Counted from the first letter of the stretch, positions 49,017 through 57,988 are shown. The stretch is 64,000 bases of DNA from Streptomyces finlayi (GCF_014216315.1 NZ_CP045702.1:6200001-6264000); one strand, 5' to 3'. The notes: generated by a model from the sequence alone, not told the origin. Made by a program: numbers and translations.

Positions 49017-51113
49017 ATGGCAGACCCCTCCAGTTACCGCCCCAAGCCGGGACAGATCCCCGACTCCCCGGGGGTCTACAAATTCCGCGACGAGCACCGC
49101 AGGGTGATCTACGTCGGGAAGGCCAAGAACCTGCGCCAGCGTGTGGCCAACTACTTCCAGGACCTGGCCGGTCTCCATCCGCGCACGCGCACGATGGTCA
49201 CCACGGCCGCCTCCGTGGAATGGACCGTCGTCTCCACGGAGGTCGAGGCGCTCCAGCTGGAGTACTCCTGGATCAAGAGGTTCGACCCCCGGTTCAACGT
49301 CAAGTACCGCGACGACAAGAGCTATCCGTATCTCGCGGTCACCCTCAACGAGGACTTTCCCCGCGTCCAGGTGATGCGAGGGGCCAAGAAGAAGGGCGTG
49401 CGCTACTTCGGACCGTACGGGCACGCGTGGGCGATCCGCGAGACCGTCGACCTGATGCTCCGCGTGTTCCCCGTGCGTACATGCTCCGCAGGCGTCTTCA
49501 AGAACGCCGAGCGGACCGGCCGCCCCTGCCTCCTCGGGTACATCGGCAAGTGCTCCGCGCCCTGCGTCGGCCGGGTCACCCCCGACGAACACCGTGAACT
49601 CGCCGAGGATTTCTGCGACTTCATGGCAGGCCGGACCGGTACGTACATCCGCCGCCTGGAGAAGGACATGATGCGGGCGGCCGAGGAGATGGAGTACGAG
49701 CGGGCCGGCCGGCTCCGCGACGACGCGGAGGCCCTCAGACGGGCCATGGAGAAGAGCGCGGTCGTCCTCGCCGACGCCACCGACGCCGATCTGATCGCCG
49801 TCGCCGAGGACGAACTCGAAGCGGCCGTCCAGATCTTCCACGTCCGGGGTGGCAGGGTCCGGGGCCAGCGCGGCTGGGTCACCGACAAGGTCGAGGCGGT
49901 CGACACCGCGGGCCTCGTCGAGCACGCGCTCCAGCAGTTGTACGGGGAGGAGACGGGCGACTCCGTGCCCAAGGAGGTCCTGGTTCCCGCCCTGCCCGAG
50001 GACGCGGAGGCGGTCGCCCAGTGGCTCGCCGGGCGCCGGGGCTCGCAGGTCAGCCTGCGCATTCCGCAGCGGGGCGACAAGAAGGACCTGATGGCCACGG
50101 TCCAGCGCAACGCCCTGCAGGCCCTCGGGCTGCACAAGACCAAGCGCGCCTCCGACCTGACCACCCGCTCCCGCGCCCTGGAGGAGATCTCCGAGGCGCT
50201 CGGCCTCGACACGGCCCCGCTGCGCATCGAGTGCTACGACATCTCGCATCTCCAGGGCGACGACGTGGTGGCGTCCATGGTGGTCTTCGAGGACGGTCTC
50301 GCACGCAAGAGCGAATACCGGCGTTTCCAGATCAAGGGCTTCGAGGGCCAGGACGACGTGCGGTCGATGCACGAGGTGATCGGCCGCCGCTTCAAGCGGT
50401 ATCTCCAGGACAAGGAGCGCACGGGCGAGGGGGAGGAGACCTCCCGCACGGGCGAGGGGGAGGTCTCCTCCGCGCGGGCGGACGCGGGCCCCGCCCCGAC
50501 AGGCCCCGTACCCCCGCCCATGGACGTCGCGCCCATGGACGCCGTGCCCGCCGGGGACGGCACCGCGGCCGAGCCCCGGGAGGACGACGGCCGGCCCAGG
50601 CGGTTCGCGTACCCGCCGCAGCTCGTCGTCGTCGACGGCGGACAGCCGCAGGTGGCAGCCGCGAAGCGCGCCCTGGACGAGCTGGGCATCGACGACATCG
50701 CCGTCTGCGGCCTCGCCAAGCGCCTCGAAGAGGTCTGGCTGCCCGATGACGACGACCCGGTCGTCATGCCACGGTCCAGCGAAGGCCTCTACCTCCTCCA
50801 GCGAATCCGTGACGAGGCCCACCGCTTCGCCATCACGTACCAGCGCGCCAAACGCGCCAAGCGCCTCCGCAGCAGCCCACTGGACGACGTCTCGGGTCTC
50901 GGTGAGACCCGGAAGCAGGCTCTGATCAAGCATTTCGGCTCCGTGAAGAAGCTCCGGCAGGCGACAATCGACGAGATCTGCGAGGTCCCGGGGATAGGGC
51001 GCAGGACGGCGGAATCAGTGGCCGCCGCTCTCGCCTCGACCACCCCGGGCGCGCCCGCCGTGAACACGGCCACAGGAGAGATCATTGAAGAGGACGACGG
51101 GGGCACGTCATGA
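49017..51113 (+). CDS. uvrC: UvrABC system protein C
   Basis: 698 aa from ATG 49017. GIY-YIG nuclease at the N-terminus (PGVYKFRDEHRRVIYVGKAKNLRQRV), the Cys-rich YIGKCSAPC, a UVR helix (RRLEKDMMRAAEEMEYERAGRLRDDAEAL, about 210-240), the RNase-H-like nuclease (IECYDISHLQGDDVVASMVVFEDG ... VVVDGGQPQVAAAKRAL) and C-terminal helix-hairpin-helix (EVPGIGRRTAESVAAAL). An acidic/Pro-rich insert of about 60 residues (near 467-530) interrupts the second nuclease; part of it arose by a 27-bp duplication. It makes both incisions in excision repair. The stop overlaps rapZ (ATGA). Confidence 0.98.
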   Translation: MADPSSYRPKPGQIPDSPGVYKFRDEHRRVIYVGKAKNLRQRVANYFQDLAGLHPRTRTMVTTAASVEWTVVSTEVEALQLEYSWIKRFDPRFNVKYRDDKSYPYLAVTLNEDFPRVQVMRGAKKKGVRYFGPYGHAWAIRETVDLMLRVFPVRTCSAGVFKNAERTGRPCLLGYIGKCSAPCVGRVTPDEHRELAEDFCDFMAGRTGTYIRRLEKDMMRAAEEMEYERAGRLRDDAEALRRAMEKSAVVLADATDADLIAVAEDELEAAVQIFHVRGGRVRGQRGWVTDKVEAVDTAGLVEHALQQLYGEETGDSVPKEVLVPALPEDAEAVAQWLAGRRGSQVSLRIPQRGDKKDLMATVQRNALQALGLHKTKRASDLTTRSRALEEISEALGLDTAPLRIECYDISHLQGDDVVASMVVFEDGLARKSEYRRFQIKGFEGQDDVRSMHEVIGRRFKRYLQDKERTGEGEETSRTGEGEVSSARADAGPAPTGPVPPPMDVAPMDAVPAGDGTAAEPREDDGRPRRFAYPPQLVVVDGGQPQVAAAKRALDELGIDDIAVCGLAKRLEEVWLPDDDDPVVMPRSSEGLYLLQRIRDEAHRFAITYQRAKRAKRLRSSPLDDVSGLGETRKQALIKHFGSVKKLRQATIDEICEVPGIGRRTAESVAAALASTTPGAPAVNTATGEIIEEDDGGTS
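50418..50471. repeat. 27-bp tandem duplication within uvrC
   Basis: Two copies of a 27-bp unit beginning CGCACGGGCGAGGGGGAGG (50418 and 50445) encode RTGEGEETS and RTGEGEVSS in the acidic insert of UvrC. Confidence 0.85.
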
Positions 51114-52096
51114 CTGAGCACGAGAACGAACGCGCACACGGAACCGAACCCGGGCAGCACAGCACCGACCGAGCAGACGGAGCAGCAGACGTGAGTACGG
51201 GCACCACGAGTGAGACGGATGAGGTCACCGCGCCGGCCATCCCCGAACTGGTGATCATCTCCGGCATGTCCGGCGCCGGGCGCAGCACCGCCGCCAAGTG
51301 TCTGGAGGACCTCGGCTGGTTCGTCGTCGACAACCTCCCGCCCGCGCTGATCCCCACGATGGTGGAGCTCGGCGCCCGGTCCCAGGGCAACGTGGCCCGC
51401 ATCGCCGTCGTCGTCGACGTCCGGGGCCGCCGTTTCTTCGACAACCTCCGGGAGTCCCTCGCGGACCTGGAGGCCAAGCACGTCACCCGCCGGATCGTGT
51501 TCCTGGAGTCCTCGGACGACGCCCTCGTGCGCCGCTTCGAGTCGGTCCGCCGCCCACACCCCCTCCAGGGCGACGGCCGGATCGTCGACGGCATCGAGGC
51601 CGAGCGCGACCTGCTGCGCGAGCTGCGTGGCGACGCCGACCTGGTGATCGACACCTCCAGCCTCAACGTGCACGAGCTGCGCGCCAAGATGGACGCGCAG
51701 TTCGCCGGTGACGAGAAGCCCGAGCTGCGGGCCACGGTGATGTCGTTCGGCTACAAGTACGGCCTGCCGGTCGACGCCGACCTGGTGGTGGACTGCCGCT
51801 TCCTGCCGAACCCGCACTGGGTGCCGGAGCTGCGGCCGTTCACCGGGCTCAACGAGGAGGTGTCCGCCTACGTCTTCGACCAGCCGGGCGCCAAGGAGTT
51901 CCTCAACCAGTACACGGAACTGCTCCAGCTCATCGCCACCGGGTACCGCCGCGAAGGCAAGCGCTATGTGACCGTCGCCGTCGGGTGTACGGGCGGCAAG
52001 CACCGCTCCGTGGCGATGTCCGAGAAGCTGGCCGCCCGGCTGGCCACGGAGGGCATCGAGACCGTCCTCGTCCACAGGGACATGGGGCGCGAGTGA
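51110..52096 (+). CDS. rapZ: RNase adapter protein RapZ
   Basis: 328 aa from ATG 51110, overlapping the uvrC stop by 4 nt. After a poorly conserved 45-residue acidic N-terminus come the P-loop GMSGAGRST (Arg in place of the usual Lys), VVDNLPPALIP, FLESSDDALVRRFESVRRPHPL, IDTSSLNVHELR, and the C-terminal VTVAVGCTGGKHRSVAMSEKLA that binds nucleotide sugars or RNA in E. coli. In Gram-negatives it controls GlmS through small RNAs; in actinobacteria its role is not clear. It is coupled to yvcK (GTGA) in the uvrC-rapZ-yvcK-whiA operon. Confidence 0.95.
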   Translation: MTEHENERAHGTEPGQHSTDRADGAADVSTGTTSETDEVTAPAIPELVIISGMSGAGRSTAAKCLEDLGWFVVDNLPPALIPTMVELGARSQGNVARIAVVVDVRGRRFFDNLRESLADLEAKHVTRRIVFLESSDDALVRRFESVRRPHPLQGDGRIVDGIEAERDLLRELRGDADLVIDTSSLNVHELRAKMDAQFAGDEKPELRATVMSFGYKYGLPVDADLVVDCRFLPNPHWVPELRPFTGLNEEVSAYVFDQPGAKEFLNQYTELLQLIATGYRREGKRYVTVAVGCTGGKHRSVAMSEKLAARLATEGIETVLVHRDMGRE

Positions 52097-53127
52097 CCAA
52101 CCGCAATCTGCGTCTGCGGCGGTTGAGCAGAGCGACATCCGCGCTGTCCGGACGCAAGCGCGGCGCCCAGCCCAAGGTCGTCGCCCTTGGCGGCGGCATG
52201 GGGCTGTCCGCCTCGCTCACGGCCCTGCGCCGGATCACGGGCGACCTCACGGCCGTGGTCACCGTCGCCGACGACGGGGGCTCCAGCGGCCGGCTCCGCG
52301 AGGAGCTGGGCGTGCTGCCCCCGGGTGACCTCCGCAAGGCGCTGGCCGCGCTCTGCGGGGACGACGAATGGGGCCAGACGTGGGCCCAGGTCATCCAGCA
52401 CCGCTTCGAGTCCAAGGGCGATCTGCACGGGCACGCGGTCGGCAACCTGCTGATCGTCGCCCTCTGGGAGCAGCTGGGTGACCATGTGCAGGCGCTCGAC
52501 CTCGTCGGCAAGCTCCTCGGTGCCCACGGCCGGGTGCTGCCGATGTCCGCCGTACCCCTGGAGCTCCAGGCTCTCGTAAGGGGACACGACCCGGAGCGCG
52601 CCGACGACATGGTCACCGTGCGCGGGCAGGCGACGGTGGCGCTCACCCCGGGCGAGGTGCAGTCCGTGCACGTCGTCCCCGCCGACCCGCCCGCCGTCCC
52701 CGAAGCGGTCGCCGCCGTCCTCGACGCGGACTGGGTGGTGCTCGGTCCGGGGTCCTGGTTCTCCTCGGTGATTCCGCACCTTCTCGTCCCGGAACTGCAC
52801 GACGCACTGGTCGCCACGAAGGCCCGGAAGGTCCTTTCGCTGAACCTCGCGCCGCAACCCGGTGAAACAGATGGCTTCTCACCGCAGCGTCATTTGGAGG
52901 TTTTGGGACGACACGCCCCTAAACTCGCCTTGGACGTGGTGTTGGCCGACGAGGCCGCCGTGCCCGACCGTGAGGCCCTCGCCGACGCCGCAGAACGGCT
53001 CGGTGCCGCGGTCGAGCTGGCGCCGGTGGCTTCACCCGATGGCGTTCCGATTCATGATCCGGAGCTGTTGGCCGCCGCGTACGACCGTATTTTTCGGATG
53101 CATGGAAGGATCGGCCCATGGCGATGA
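52093..53127 (+). CDS. yvcK: Gluconeogenesis factor YvcK / CofD-like protein
   Basis: 344 aa from GTG 52093 overlapping the rapZ stop. VVALGGGMGLSASLTALRRITGDLTAVVTVADDGGSSGRLR is the conserved nucleotide-sugar site of the CofD/YvcK fold, with HAVGNLLIVALWE, VVLGPGSWFSSVIPHLLVPEL and the C-terminal DPELLAAAYDRI. YvcK binds UDP-GlcNAc and affects cell-wall synthesis and carbon use in Bacillus. It sits between rapZ and whiA in the order found in many Gram-positives; its 3' end overlaps whiA by 10 nt. Confidence 0.95.
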   Translation: MTNRNLRLRRLSRATSALSGRKRGAQPKVVALGGGMGLSASLTALRRITGDLTAVVTVADDGGSSGRLREELGVLPPGDLRKALAALCGDDEWGQTWAQVIQHRFESKGDLHGHAVGNLLIVALWEQLGDHVQALDLVGKLLGAHGRVLPMSAVPLELQALVRGHDPERADDMVTVRGQATVALTPGEVQSVHVVPADPPAVPEAVAAVLDADWVVLGPGSWFSSVIPHLLVPELHDALVATKARKVLSLNLAPQPGETDGFSPQRHLEVLGRHAPKLALDVVLADEAAVPDREALADAAERLGAAVELAPVASPDGVPIHDPELLAAAYDRIFRMHGRIGPWR

Positions 53128-54107
53128 CGCCAGCGGTGAAGAACGAAATCTCTCATCTTCCCGTCACCCGGACCTGCTGCAGGAAAGCGGAGGTCTCGGC
53201 GATTCTTCGGTTCGCGGGCGGGCTGCACCTGGTGAGCGGCCGGATTGTGATCGAGGCGGAGCTGGACACCGGTAACGCGGCCCGCCGCCTCAAGCGCGAC
53301 ATCCTGGAGATCTTCGGGCACAGCTCGGAGCTGATCGTGATGGCCCCCGGCGGACTGCGGCGCGGCTCACGCTATGTCGTACGGGTGGTGGCGGGTGGCG
53401 ACCAGCTGGCCCGCCAGACCGGACTGGTGGACGGCCGCGGCCGTCCCATCCGCGGGCTGCCCCCGCAGGTGGTCTCGGGGGCCACCTGCGATGCCGAGGC
53501 GGCCTGGCGCGGGGCCTTCCTGGCGCACGGTTCGCTCACCGAGCCGGGCCGTTCCTCCTCGCTGGAGGTGACGTGCCCGGGTCCCGAGGCGGCGCTCGCC
53601 CTGGTCGGCGCGGCCCGCAGGCTCTCCATCGCGGCGAAGGCCCGTGAGGTGCGCGGCGTGGACCGTGTCGTGGTCCGTGACGGCGACGCCATCGGTGCGC
53701 TGCTCACCCGCCTGGGGGCGCACGACGCGGTGCTGGCCTGGGAGGAGCGCCGGATGCGGCGCGAGGTCCGTGCCACGGCGAACCGCCTCGCCAATTTCGA
53801 CGACGCCAACCTGCGCCGCTCGGCGAGGGCGGCGGTTGCCGCAGGCGCCCGCGTGGGGCGCGCGCTGGAGATCCTTGGCGAAGAGGTCCCCGAGCACCTC
53901 GCGGCGGCCGGACGGCTGCGTATGGAGCACAAGCAGGCGTCCCTGGAGGAGCTGGGCGCGCTGGCCGAGCCACCGCTGACCAAGGACGCGGTCGCCGGCC
54001 GTATCCGCCGCCTGCTGGCCATGGCCGACAAGCGGGCCCAGGACCTGGGTATCCCGGGGACGGAGTCCACCCTGAGCGAGGAACTGGCCGACGGCCTGGT
54101 CGGCTGA
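53118..54107 (+). CDS. whiA: Sporulation regulator WhiA
   Basis: 329 aa from ATG 53118. N-terminal LAGLIDADG-like domain (KNEISHLPVTRTCCRKAEVSAILRFAGGL to LAHGSLTEPGRSSSLEV), lacking nuclease activity in studied members, and a C-terminal helix-turn-helix (LEILGEEVPEHLAAAGRLRMEHKQASLEELGALAEPPLTKDAVAGRIRRLLAMA). With WhiB it switches on sporulation septation genes in Streptomyces. It ends the uvrC operon and is followed by a very long hairpin. Confidence 0.98.
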   Translation: MAMTPAVKNEISHLPVTRTCCRKAEVSAILRFAGGLHLVSGRIVIEAELDTGNAARRLKRDILEIFGHSSELIVMAPGGLRRGSRYVVRVVAGGDQLARQTGLVDGRGRPIRGLPPQVVSGATCDAEAAWRGAFLAHGSLTEPGRSSSLEVTCPGPEAALALVGAARRLSIAAKAREVRGVDRVVVRDGDAIGALLTRLGAHDAVLAWEERRMRREVRATANRLANFDDANLRRSARAAVAAGARVGRALEILGEEVPEHLAAAGRLRMEHKQASLEELGALAEPPLTKDAVAGRIRRLLAMADKRAQDLGIPGTESTLSEELADGLVG

Positions 54108-54148
54108 CCTTCCCGGACACCTCGCCCGGACACCTCGCCCGGACTTCC

Positions 54149-54210
54149 GGTCCGGACATGCCGCTGCCGGCGCACCCGTGAGGGTGCGCCGGCAGCGGCA
54201 TGTCCGGACC
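54149..54210 (+). terminator. 29-bp perfect hairpin after whiA
   Basis: Arms 54149-54177 and 54182-54210 are perfect complements (29 bp) around GTGA. Just before it CGGACACCTCGCC is tandemly duplicated (54114-54139). It ends the uvrC-whiA operon. Confidence 0.9.
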
Positions 54211-54372
54211 GTCCGAATACCCCACAGGCACGGCCCCGCGCAAGCACATCGCACCGGAAAGAGGCGCAGAACACAGGGGTGTTGACCCTCCGTAGCGGGC
54301 GCGGCCGACCGCCCCGGCGGTCCGGCGGGGGGCCGTCGGCCGTGGCGCGACCCGGGAGCGGAGGCGGCAACT

Positions 54373-54388
54373 CCTACTCGGGAGTAGG
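54373..54388. promoter_or_regulatory. Palindrome upstream of gap
   Basis: CCTACTC-GG-GAGTAGG has perfect 7-bp arms and lies about 85 bp before a TATACA hexamer (54471-54476) that could be the gap -10. The 54211-54522 gap holds no gene. The palindrome is a candidate operator for a glycolysis regulator, but none is adjacent. Confidence 0.5.
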
Positions 54389-54522
54389 GCTTCCCGGCCC
54401 CGTCCGGCCGCTCTCGATGTCACTTCCCGGTCCCCGGAGGGGTAGGGTCGGAGGCGGTCGGGGACATCCCTATACAACTCGCCGGCGTCGAAAACCGGCG
54501 TACCTAACGAGGAGATCGGTTC

Positions 54523-55533
54523 GTGACGATCCGCGTAGGCATCAACGGCTTTGGCCGCATCGGACGTAACTACTTCCGCGCGCTGCTGGAGCAGGGTGCG
54601 GACATCGAGATCGTGGCTGTCAACGACCTGGGTGACACTGCGACCACGGCCCACCTGCTGAAGTACGACACCATTCTGGGTCGTCTCAAGGCAGAGGTGA
54701 GCCACACCGCCGACACCATCACCGTCGACGGTCACACCATCAAGGTGCTCTCCGAGCGCAACCCCGCCGACCTGCCCTGGGGCGAGCTGGGCGTCGACAT
54801 CGTGATCGAGTCGACCGGCATCTTCACCAAGAAGGCCGACGCCGAGAAGCACATCGCCGGTGGCGCCAAGAAGGTCCTCATCTCGGCTCCGGCCAAGGGC
54901 GAGGACATCACGATCGTGATGGGCGTCAACCAGGACAAGTACGACGCGGCCAACCACCACGTCATCTCCAACGCCTCCTGCACCACCAACTGCGTGGCGC
55001 CTATGGCCAAGGTTCTCGACGAGAACTTCGGCATCGTCAAGGGCCTGATGACGACGGTCCACGCGTACACGAACGACCAGCGGATCCTGGACTTCCCGCA
55101 CTCGGACCTGCGTCGCGCGCGCGCCGCCGCCGAGAACATCATCCCGACCACGACCGGTGCCGCCAAGGCCACCGCTCTGGTCCTGCCGCAGCTCAAGGGC
55201 AAGCTCGACGGCATCGCGATGCGCGTCCCGGTCCCGACCGGTTCGGCCACCGACCTGGTCGTCGAGCTGACCCGCGAGGTCACCAAGGACGAGGTCAACG
55301 CCGCGTTCAAGAAGGCGACCGACGACGGCGACCTCAAGGGGTTCCTCGCGTACACCGAGGACCCGATCGTATCCTCGGACATCGTCGGTGACCCGGCGTC
55401 CTGCACCTTCGACTCGTCCATGACGATGGTTCAGGAAGGCAAGACGGTGAAGATCCTCGGCTGGTACGACAACGAGTGGGGTTACTCCAACCGTCTCGTC
55501 GACCTGACCGTCTTCGTCGGCGGCCAGCTCTGA
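54523..55533 (+). CDS. gap: Glyceraldehyde-3-phosphate dehydrogenase
   Basis: 336 aa from GTG 54523, with ACGAGGAG upstream. The NAD-binding start TIRVGINGFGRIGRNYFRALL, the catalytic SNASCTTNCVAPMAKVL (Cys near 152), the His region TVHAYTNDQRILD and the C-terminal WYDNEWGYSNRLVDL are complete. Type I phosphorylating enzyme; it turns glyceraldehyde 3-phosphate into 1,3-bisphosphoglycerate. A partial hairpin separates it from pgk, so the three glycolytic genes are probably one operon with attenuation in between. Confidence 0.98.
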   Translation: MTIRVGINGFGRIGRNYFRALLEQGADIEIVAVNDLGDTATTAHLLKYDTILGRLKAEVSHTADTITVDGHTIKVLSERNPADLPWGELGVDIVIESTGIFTKKADAEKHIAGGAKKVLISAPAKGEDITIVMGVNQDKYDAANHHVISNASCTTNCVAPMAKVLDENFGIVKGLMTTVHAYTNDQRILDFPHSDLRRARAAAENIIPTTTGAAKATALVLPQLKGKLDGIAMRVPVPTGSATDLVVELTREVTKDEVNAAFKKATDDGDLKGFLAYTEDPIVSSDIVGDPASCTFDSSMTMVQEGKTVKILGWYDNEWGYSNRLVDLTVFVGGQL

Positions 55534-55566
55534 TCTTCGGAGCGGCAGGCAACTCGATGTGAGCAT

Positions 55567-55604
55567 GGGGCTCGGACGGCGCAACGCAGCGCCGTTCGAG
55601 CCCC
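55567..55604 (+). terminator. Hairpin between gap and pgk
   Basis: A 15-bp stem with one G-T pair (55567-55581 and 55590-55604) and an 8-nt loop. Its place 41 nt before pgk fits a partial terminator that lowers expression of the distal genes relative to gap. Confidence 0.7.
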
Positions 55605-55644
55605 GTCGCATGCTCTCTCGCCCTTCCAAGGAGTACCGGAACAG

Positions 55645-56856
55645 ATGAAGACGATCGACGAACTTCTCACCGAAGGGGTCGCGGGCAAGCGGGTATTCGT
55701 CCGCGCCGACCTCAACGTGCCGCTCGACGGCACCACGATCACGGACGACGGCCGCATCCGCGCCGTCGCGCCCACGATCGCCAAACTCGCCGCAGCCGGC
55801 GCGCGGGTCATCGTCGCCTCGCACCTCGGCCGCCCCAAGGGCGCGCCCGACCCGGCGTTCTCGCTGGCGCCCGCCGCCGCGCGCCTCGGTGAGCTGCTCG
55901 GCACCGAGGTCGCCTTCGCGACCGACACGGTCGGCGACTCCGCCCGCGCCACGGTCGCCGCCCTCACCGACGGCCACGTGGCCGTCATCGAGAACCTCCG
56001 CTTCAACGCCGGTGAGACGTCGAAGGACGACGCCGAGCGTGGCGCCTTCGCCGACCAGTTGGCGGAACTCGCCGATCTGTACGTCGGTGACGGCTTCGGT
56101 GCCGTGCACCGCAAGCACGCCTCGGTCTTCGACCTCCCGGCCCGGCTGCCGCACGCGGCGGGCGACCTGATCGCCACCGAGGTCGGCGTCCTGAAGAAGC
56201 TCACCGAGGATGTCGAGCGCCCGTACGCCGTCGTGCTCGGCGGCTCCAAGGTCTCCGACAAGCTCGGCGTCATCGACCACCTCCTGGAGCGGGCCGACCG
56301 CATCCTCATCGGCGGCGGAATGGCGTACACCTTCCTCAAGGCCCAGGGCCACGAGGTCGGCAGCTCGCTCCTGCAGGAGGACCAGATCCCGGCGGTGCTG
56401 AAGTACCTGAAGCGGGCCGAGGAGAAGGGCGTGGAGTTCGTCCTCCCCGTCGACGTCGTCGTCTCCGAGCGCTTCCCGGACCTGAAGAGCAAGGGCCCGA
56501 GCCATCCCGTCACCGTTGCCGCCGACGCCATCCCGGCCGGTTCGATGGGCCTGGACAACGGCCCGGAGACCAACGCGCTGTACGCCGCGAAGCTCGCCGA
56601 CGCGGCCACGGTCTTCTGGAACGGTCCCATGGGTGTCTTCGAACACCCCGACTACGCCGAGGGCACCAGAGCGGTCGCCCAGGCCCTCGTCGACTCCCCG
56701 GCCTTCAGCGTCGTCGGCGGCGGAGACAGTGCCGCCGCCGTGCGCATCCTGGGCTTCGACGAGAATGCATTCGGCCATATCTCGACCGGTGGCGGCGCCA
56801 GCCTCGAATACCTCGAAGGCAAGACGCTTCCCGGCCTCGCCGCACTGGAGGACTGA
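55645..56856 (+). CDS. pgk: Phosphoglycerate kinase
   Basis: 403 aa from ATG 55645 with AAGGAG. VFVRADLNVPLDG, RVIVASHLGRPKGAPD, VIENLRFNAGETSKD, DGFGAVHRKHASV, ALVVLGGSKVSDK-type PYAVVLGGSKVSDKLGV and the C-terminal GGGDSAAAVRILGFDENAFGHISTGGGASLEYLEG are all present. It makes ATP from 1,3-bisphosphoglycerate. tpiA starts 6 nt after its stop, so they are cotranscribed. Confidence 0.98.
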   Translation: MKTIDELLTEGVAGKRVFVRADLNVPLDGTTITDDGRIRAVAPTIAKLAAAGARVIVASHLGRPKGAPDPAFSLAPAAARLGELLGTEVAFATDTVGDSARATVAALTDGHVAVIENLRFNAGETSKDDAERGAFADQLAELADLYVGDGFGAVHRKHASVFDLPARLPHAAGDLIATEVGVLKKLTEDVERPYAVVLGGSKVSDKLGVIDHLLERADRILIGGGMAYTFLKAQGHEVGSSLLQEDQIPAVLKYLKRAEEKGVEFVLPVDVVVSERFPDLKSKGPSHPVTVAADAIPAGSMGLDNGPETNALYAAKLADAATVFWNGPMGVFEHPDYAEGTRAVAQALVDSPAFSVVGGGDSAAAVRILGFDENAFGHISTGGGASLEYLEGKTLPGLAALED

Positions 56857-56862
56857 CACTCA

Positions 56863-57639
56863 ATGACTACCCGTACCCCGCTGATGGCGGGCAACTGGAA
56901 GATGAACCTCAACCACCTCGAGGCCATCGCCCACACCCAGAAGCTCGCTTTCGCCCTGGCCGACAAGGACTACGACGCCGTGGAGGTCGCCGTCCTGCCG
57001 CCCTTCACCGACCTGCGCTCCGTGCAGACACTGGTGGACGGCGACAAGCTGAAGATCAAGTTCGGTGCCCAGGACATCTCGGCGCACGAATCCGGTGCGT
57101 ACACCGGTGAGATCTCCGGCGCCATGCTCGCCAAGCTGAAGTGCACGTACGTGGCCGTCGGCCACAGCGAGCGCCGCCAGTACCACGGTGAGGACGACGC
57201 GATCTGCAACGCCAAGGTGAAGGCCGCGTACAAGCACGGCCTGACCCCGATCCTCTGCGTCGGCGAGGGCCTGGACATCCGCAAGGCCGGTGACCAGGTC
57301 TCCTACACCCTCGCGCAGCTGGACGGCGCCCTCAAGGACATCCCGGCCGAGCAGGCCGAGTCCATCGTGATCGCGTACGAGCCCGTCTGGGCCATCGGGA
57401 CGGGCGAGGTCGCCACCCCCGAGGACGCCCAGGAGGTGTGCGGAGCGATCCGTGGCCGCCTCGCCGAGCTGTACTCGCAGGAGCTGGCCGACGCCGTCCG
57501 TATCCAGTACGGCGGCTCCGTGAAGTCCGGCAACGTGGCGGCCATCATGGCGCAGCCCGACGTCGACGGCGCACTGGTCGGAGGCGCGGCGCTGGACGCC
57601 GAGGAGTTCGTCAAGATCGTCCGCTTCCGCGACCAGTGA
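56863..57639 (+). CDS. tpiA: Triosephosphate isomerase
   Basis: 258 aa from ATG 56863. PLMAGNWKMNLNH carries the active-site Asn and Lys, FGAQDISAHESGAYTGEIS and VGHSERRQY supply the His electrophile, YEPVWAIGTGEVATPEDAQEV the catalytic Glu and the flexible loop 6, and IQYGGSVKSGNVAAIM the phosphate site. It interconverts dihydroxyacetone phosphate and glyceraldehyde 3-phosphate. A hairpin terminator follows. Confidence 0.98.
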   Translation: MTTRTPLMAGNWKMNLNHLEAIAHTQKLAFALADKDYDAVEVAVLPPFTDLRSVQTLVDGDKLKIKFGAQDISAHESGAYTGEISGAMLAKLKCTYVAVGHSERRQYHGEDDAICNAKVKAAYKHGLTPILCVGEGLDIRKAGDQVSYTLAQLDGALKDIPAEQAESIVIAYEPVWAIGTGEVATPEDAQEVCGAIRGRLAELYSQELADAVRIQYGGSVKSGNVAAIMAQPDVDGALVGGAALDAEEFVKIVRFRDQ

Positions 57640-57672
57640 GTATGCGGTAGCGCCGATCCGTCGTACCCTAGC

Positions 57673-57702
57673 GGGGGCCGAGGGGGTACCCCTCCGGCCC
57701 CC
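57673..57702 (+). terminator. Terminator after tpiA
   Basis: GGGGGCCGAGGGG pairs with CCCCTCCGGCCCCC with one bulged base, followed by GTTGT, 33 nt after the tpiA stop. Confidence 0.75.
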
Positions 57703-57751
57703 GTTGTCCGTATGCGCAGTCCAAGGGAATTCCGGAAAGTAGGGACCAGCC

Positions 57752-57988
57752 GTGATTATGGGGTTCTCGATCGCCCTGATCGTCTTCAGCCTGCTGCTGA
57801 TGCTGCTGGTGCTGATGCACAAGGGAAAGGGCGGCGGCCTCTCCGACATGTTCGGTGGCGGAATGCAGTCGTCCGTCGGCGGCTCCTCGGTCGCCGAGCG
57901 CAACCTCGACCGCATCACCGTGGTGGTCGGTCTCGTGTGGTTCGCATGCATTGTCGTACTTGGTCTGCTGATGAAGCTGGACAACTGA
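57752..57988 (+). CDS. secG: Preprotein translocase subunit SecG
   Basis: 78 aa from GTG 57752 behind AGGGACC; the ATG at 57758 is the alternative start. Two membrane helices (GFSIALIVFSLLLMLLVLMH and ITVVVGLVWFACIVVLGLLM) flank the conserved cytoplasmic loop KGKGGGLSDMFGGGMQSSVGGSSVAERNLDR. It is the small helper subunit of the SecYEG channel. Its position after tpiA is conserved in actinobacteria. Confidence 0.95.
   Translation: MIMGFSIALIVFSLLLMLLVLMHKGKGGGLSDMFGGGMQSSVGGSSVAERNLDRITVVVGLVWFACIVVLGLLMKLDN

Noticed and set aside
53704..56859. A very long open frame on the minus strand across whiA, gap and pgk
   Set aside because: It is the antisense shadow of highly biased GC-rich genes; composition is Arg/Val/Asp/Gly-rich without any domain, and the plus-strand genes are unmistakable.
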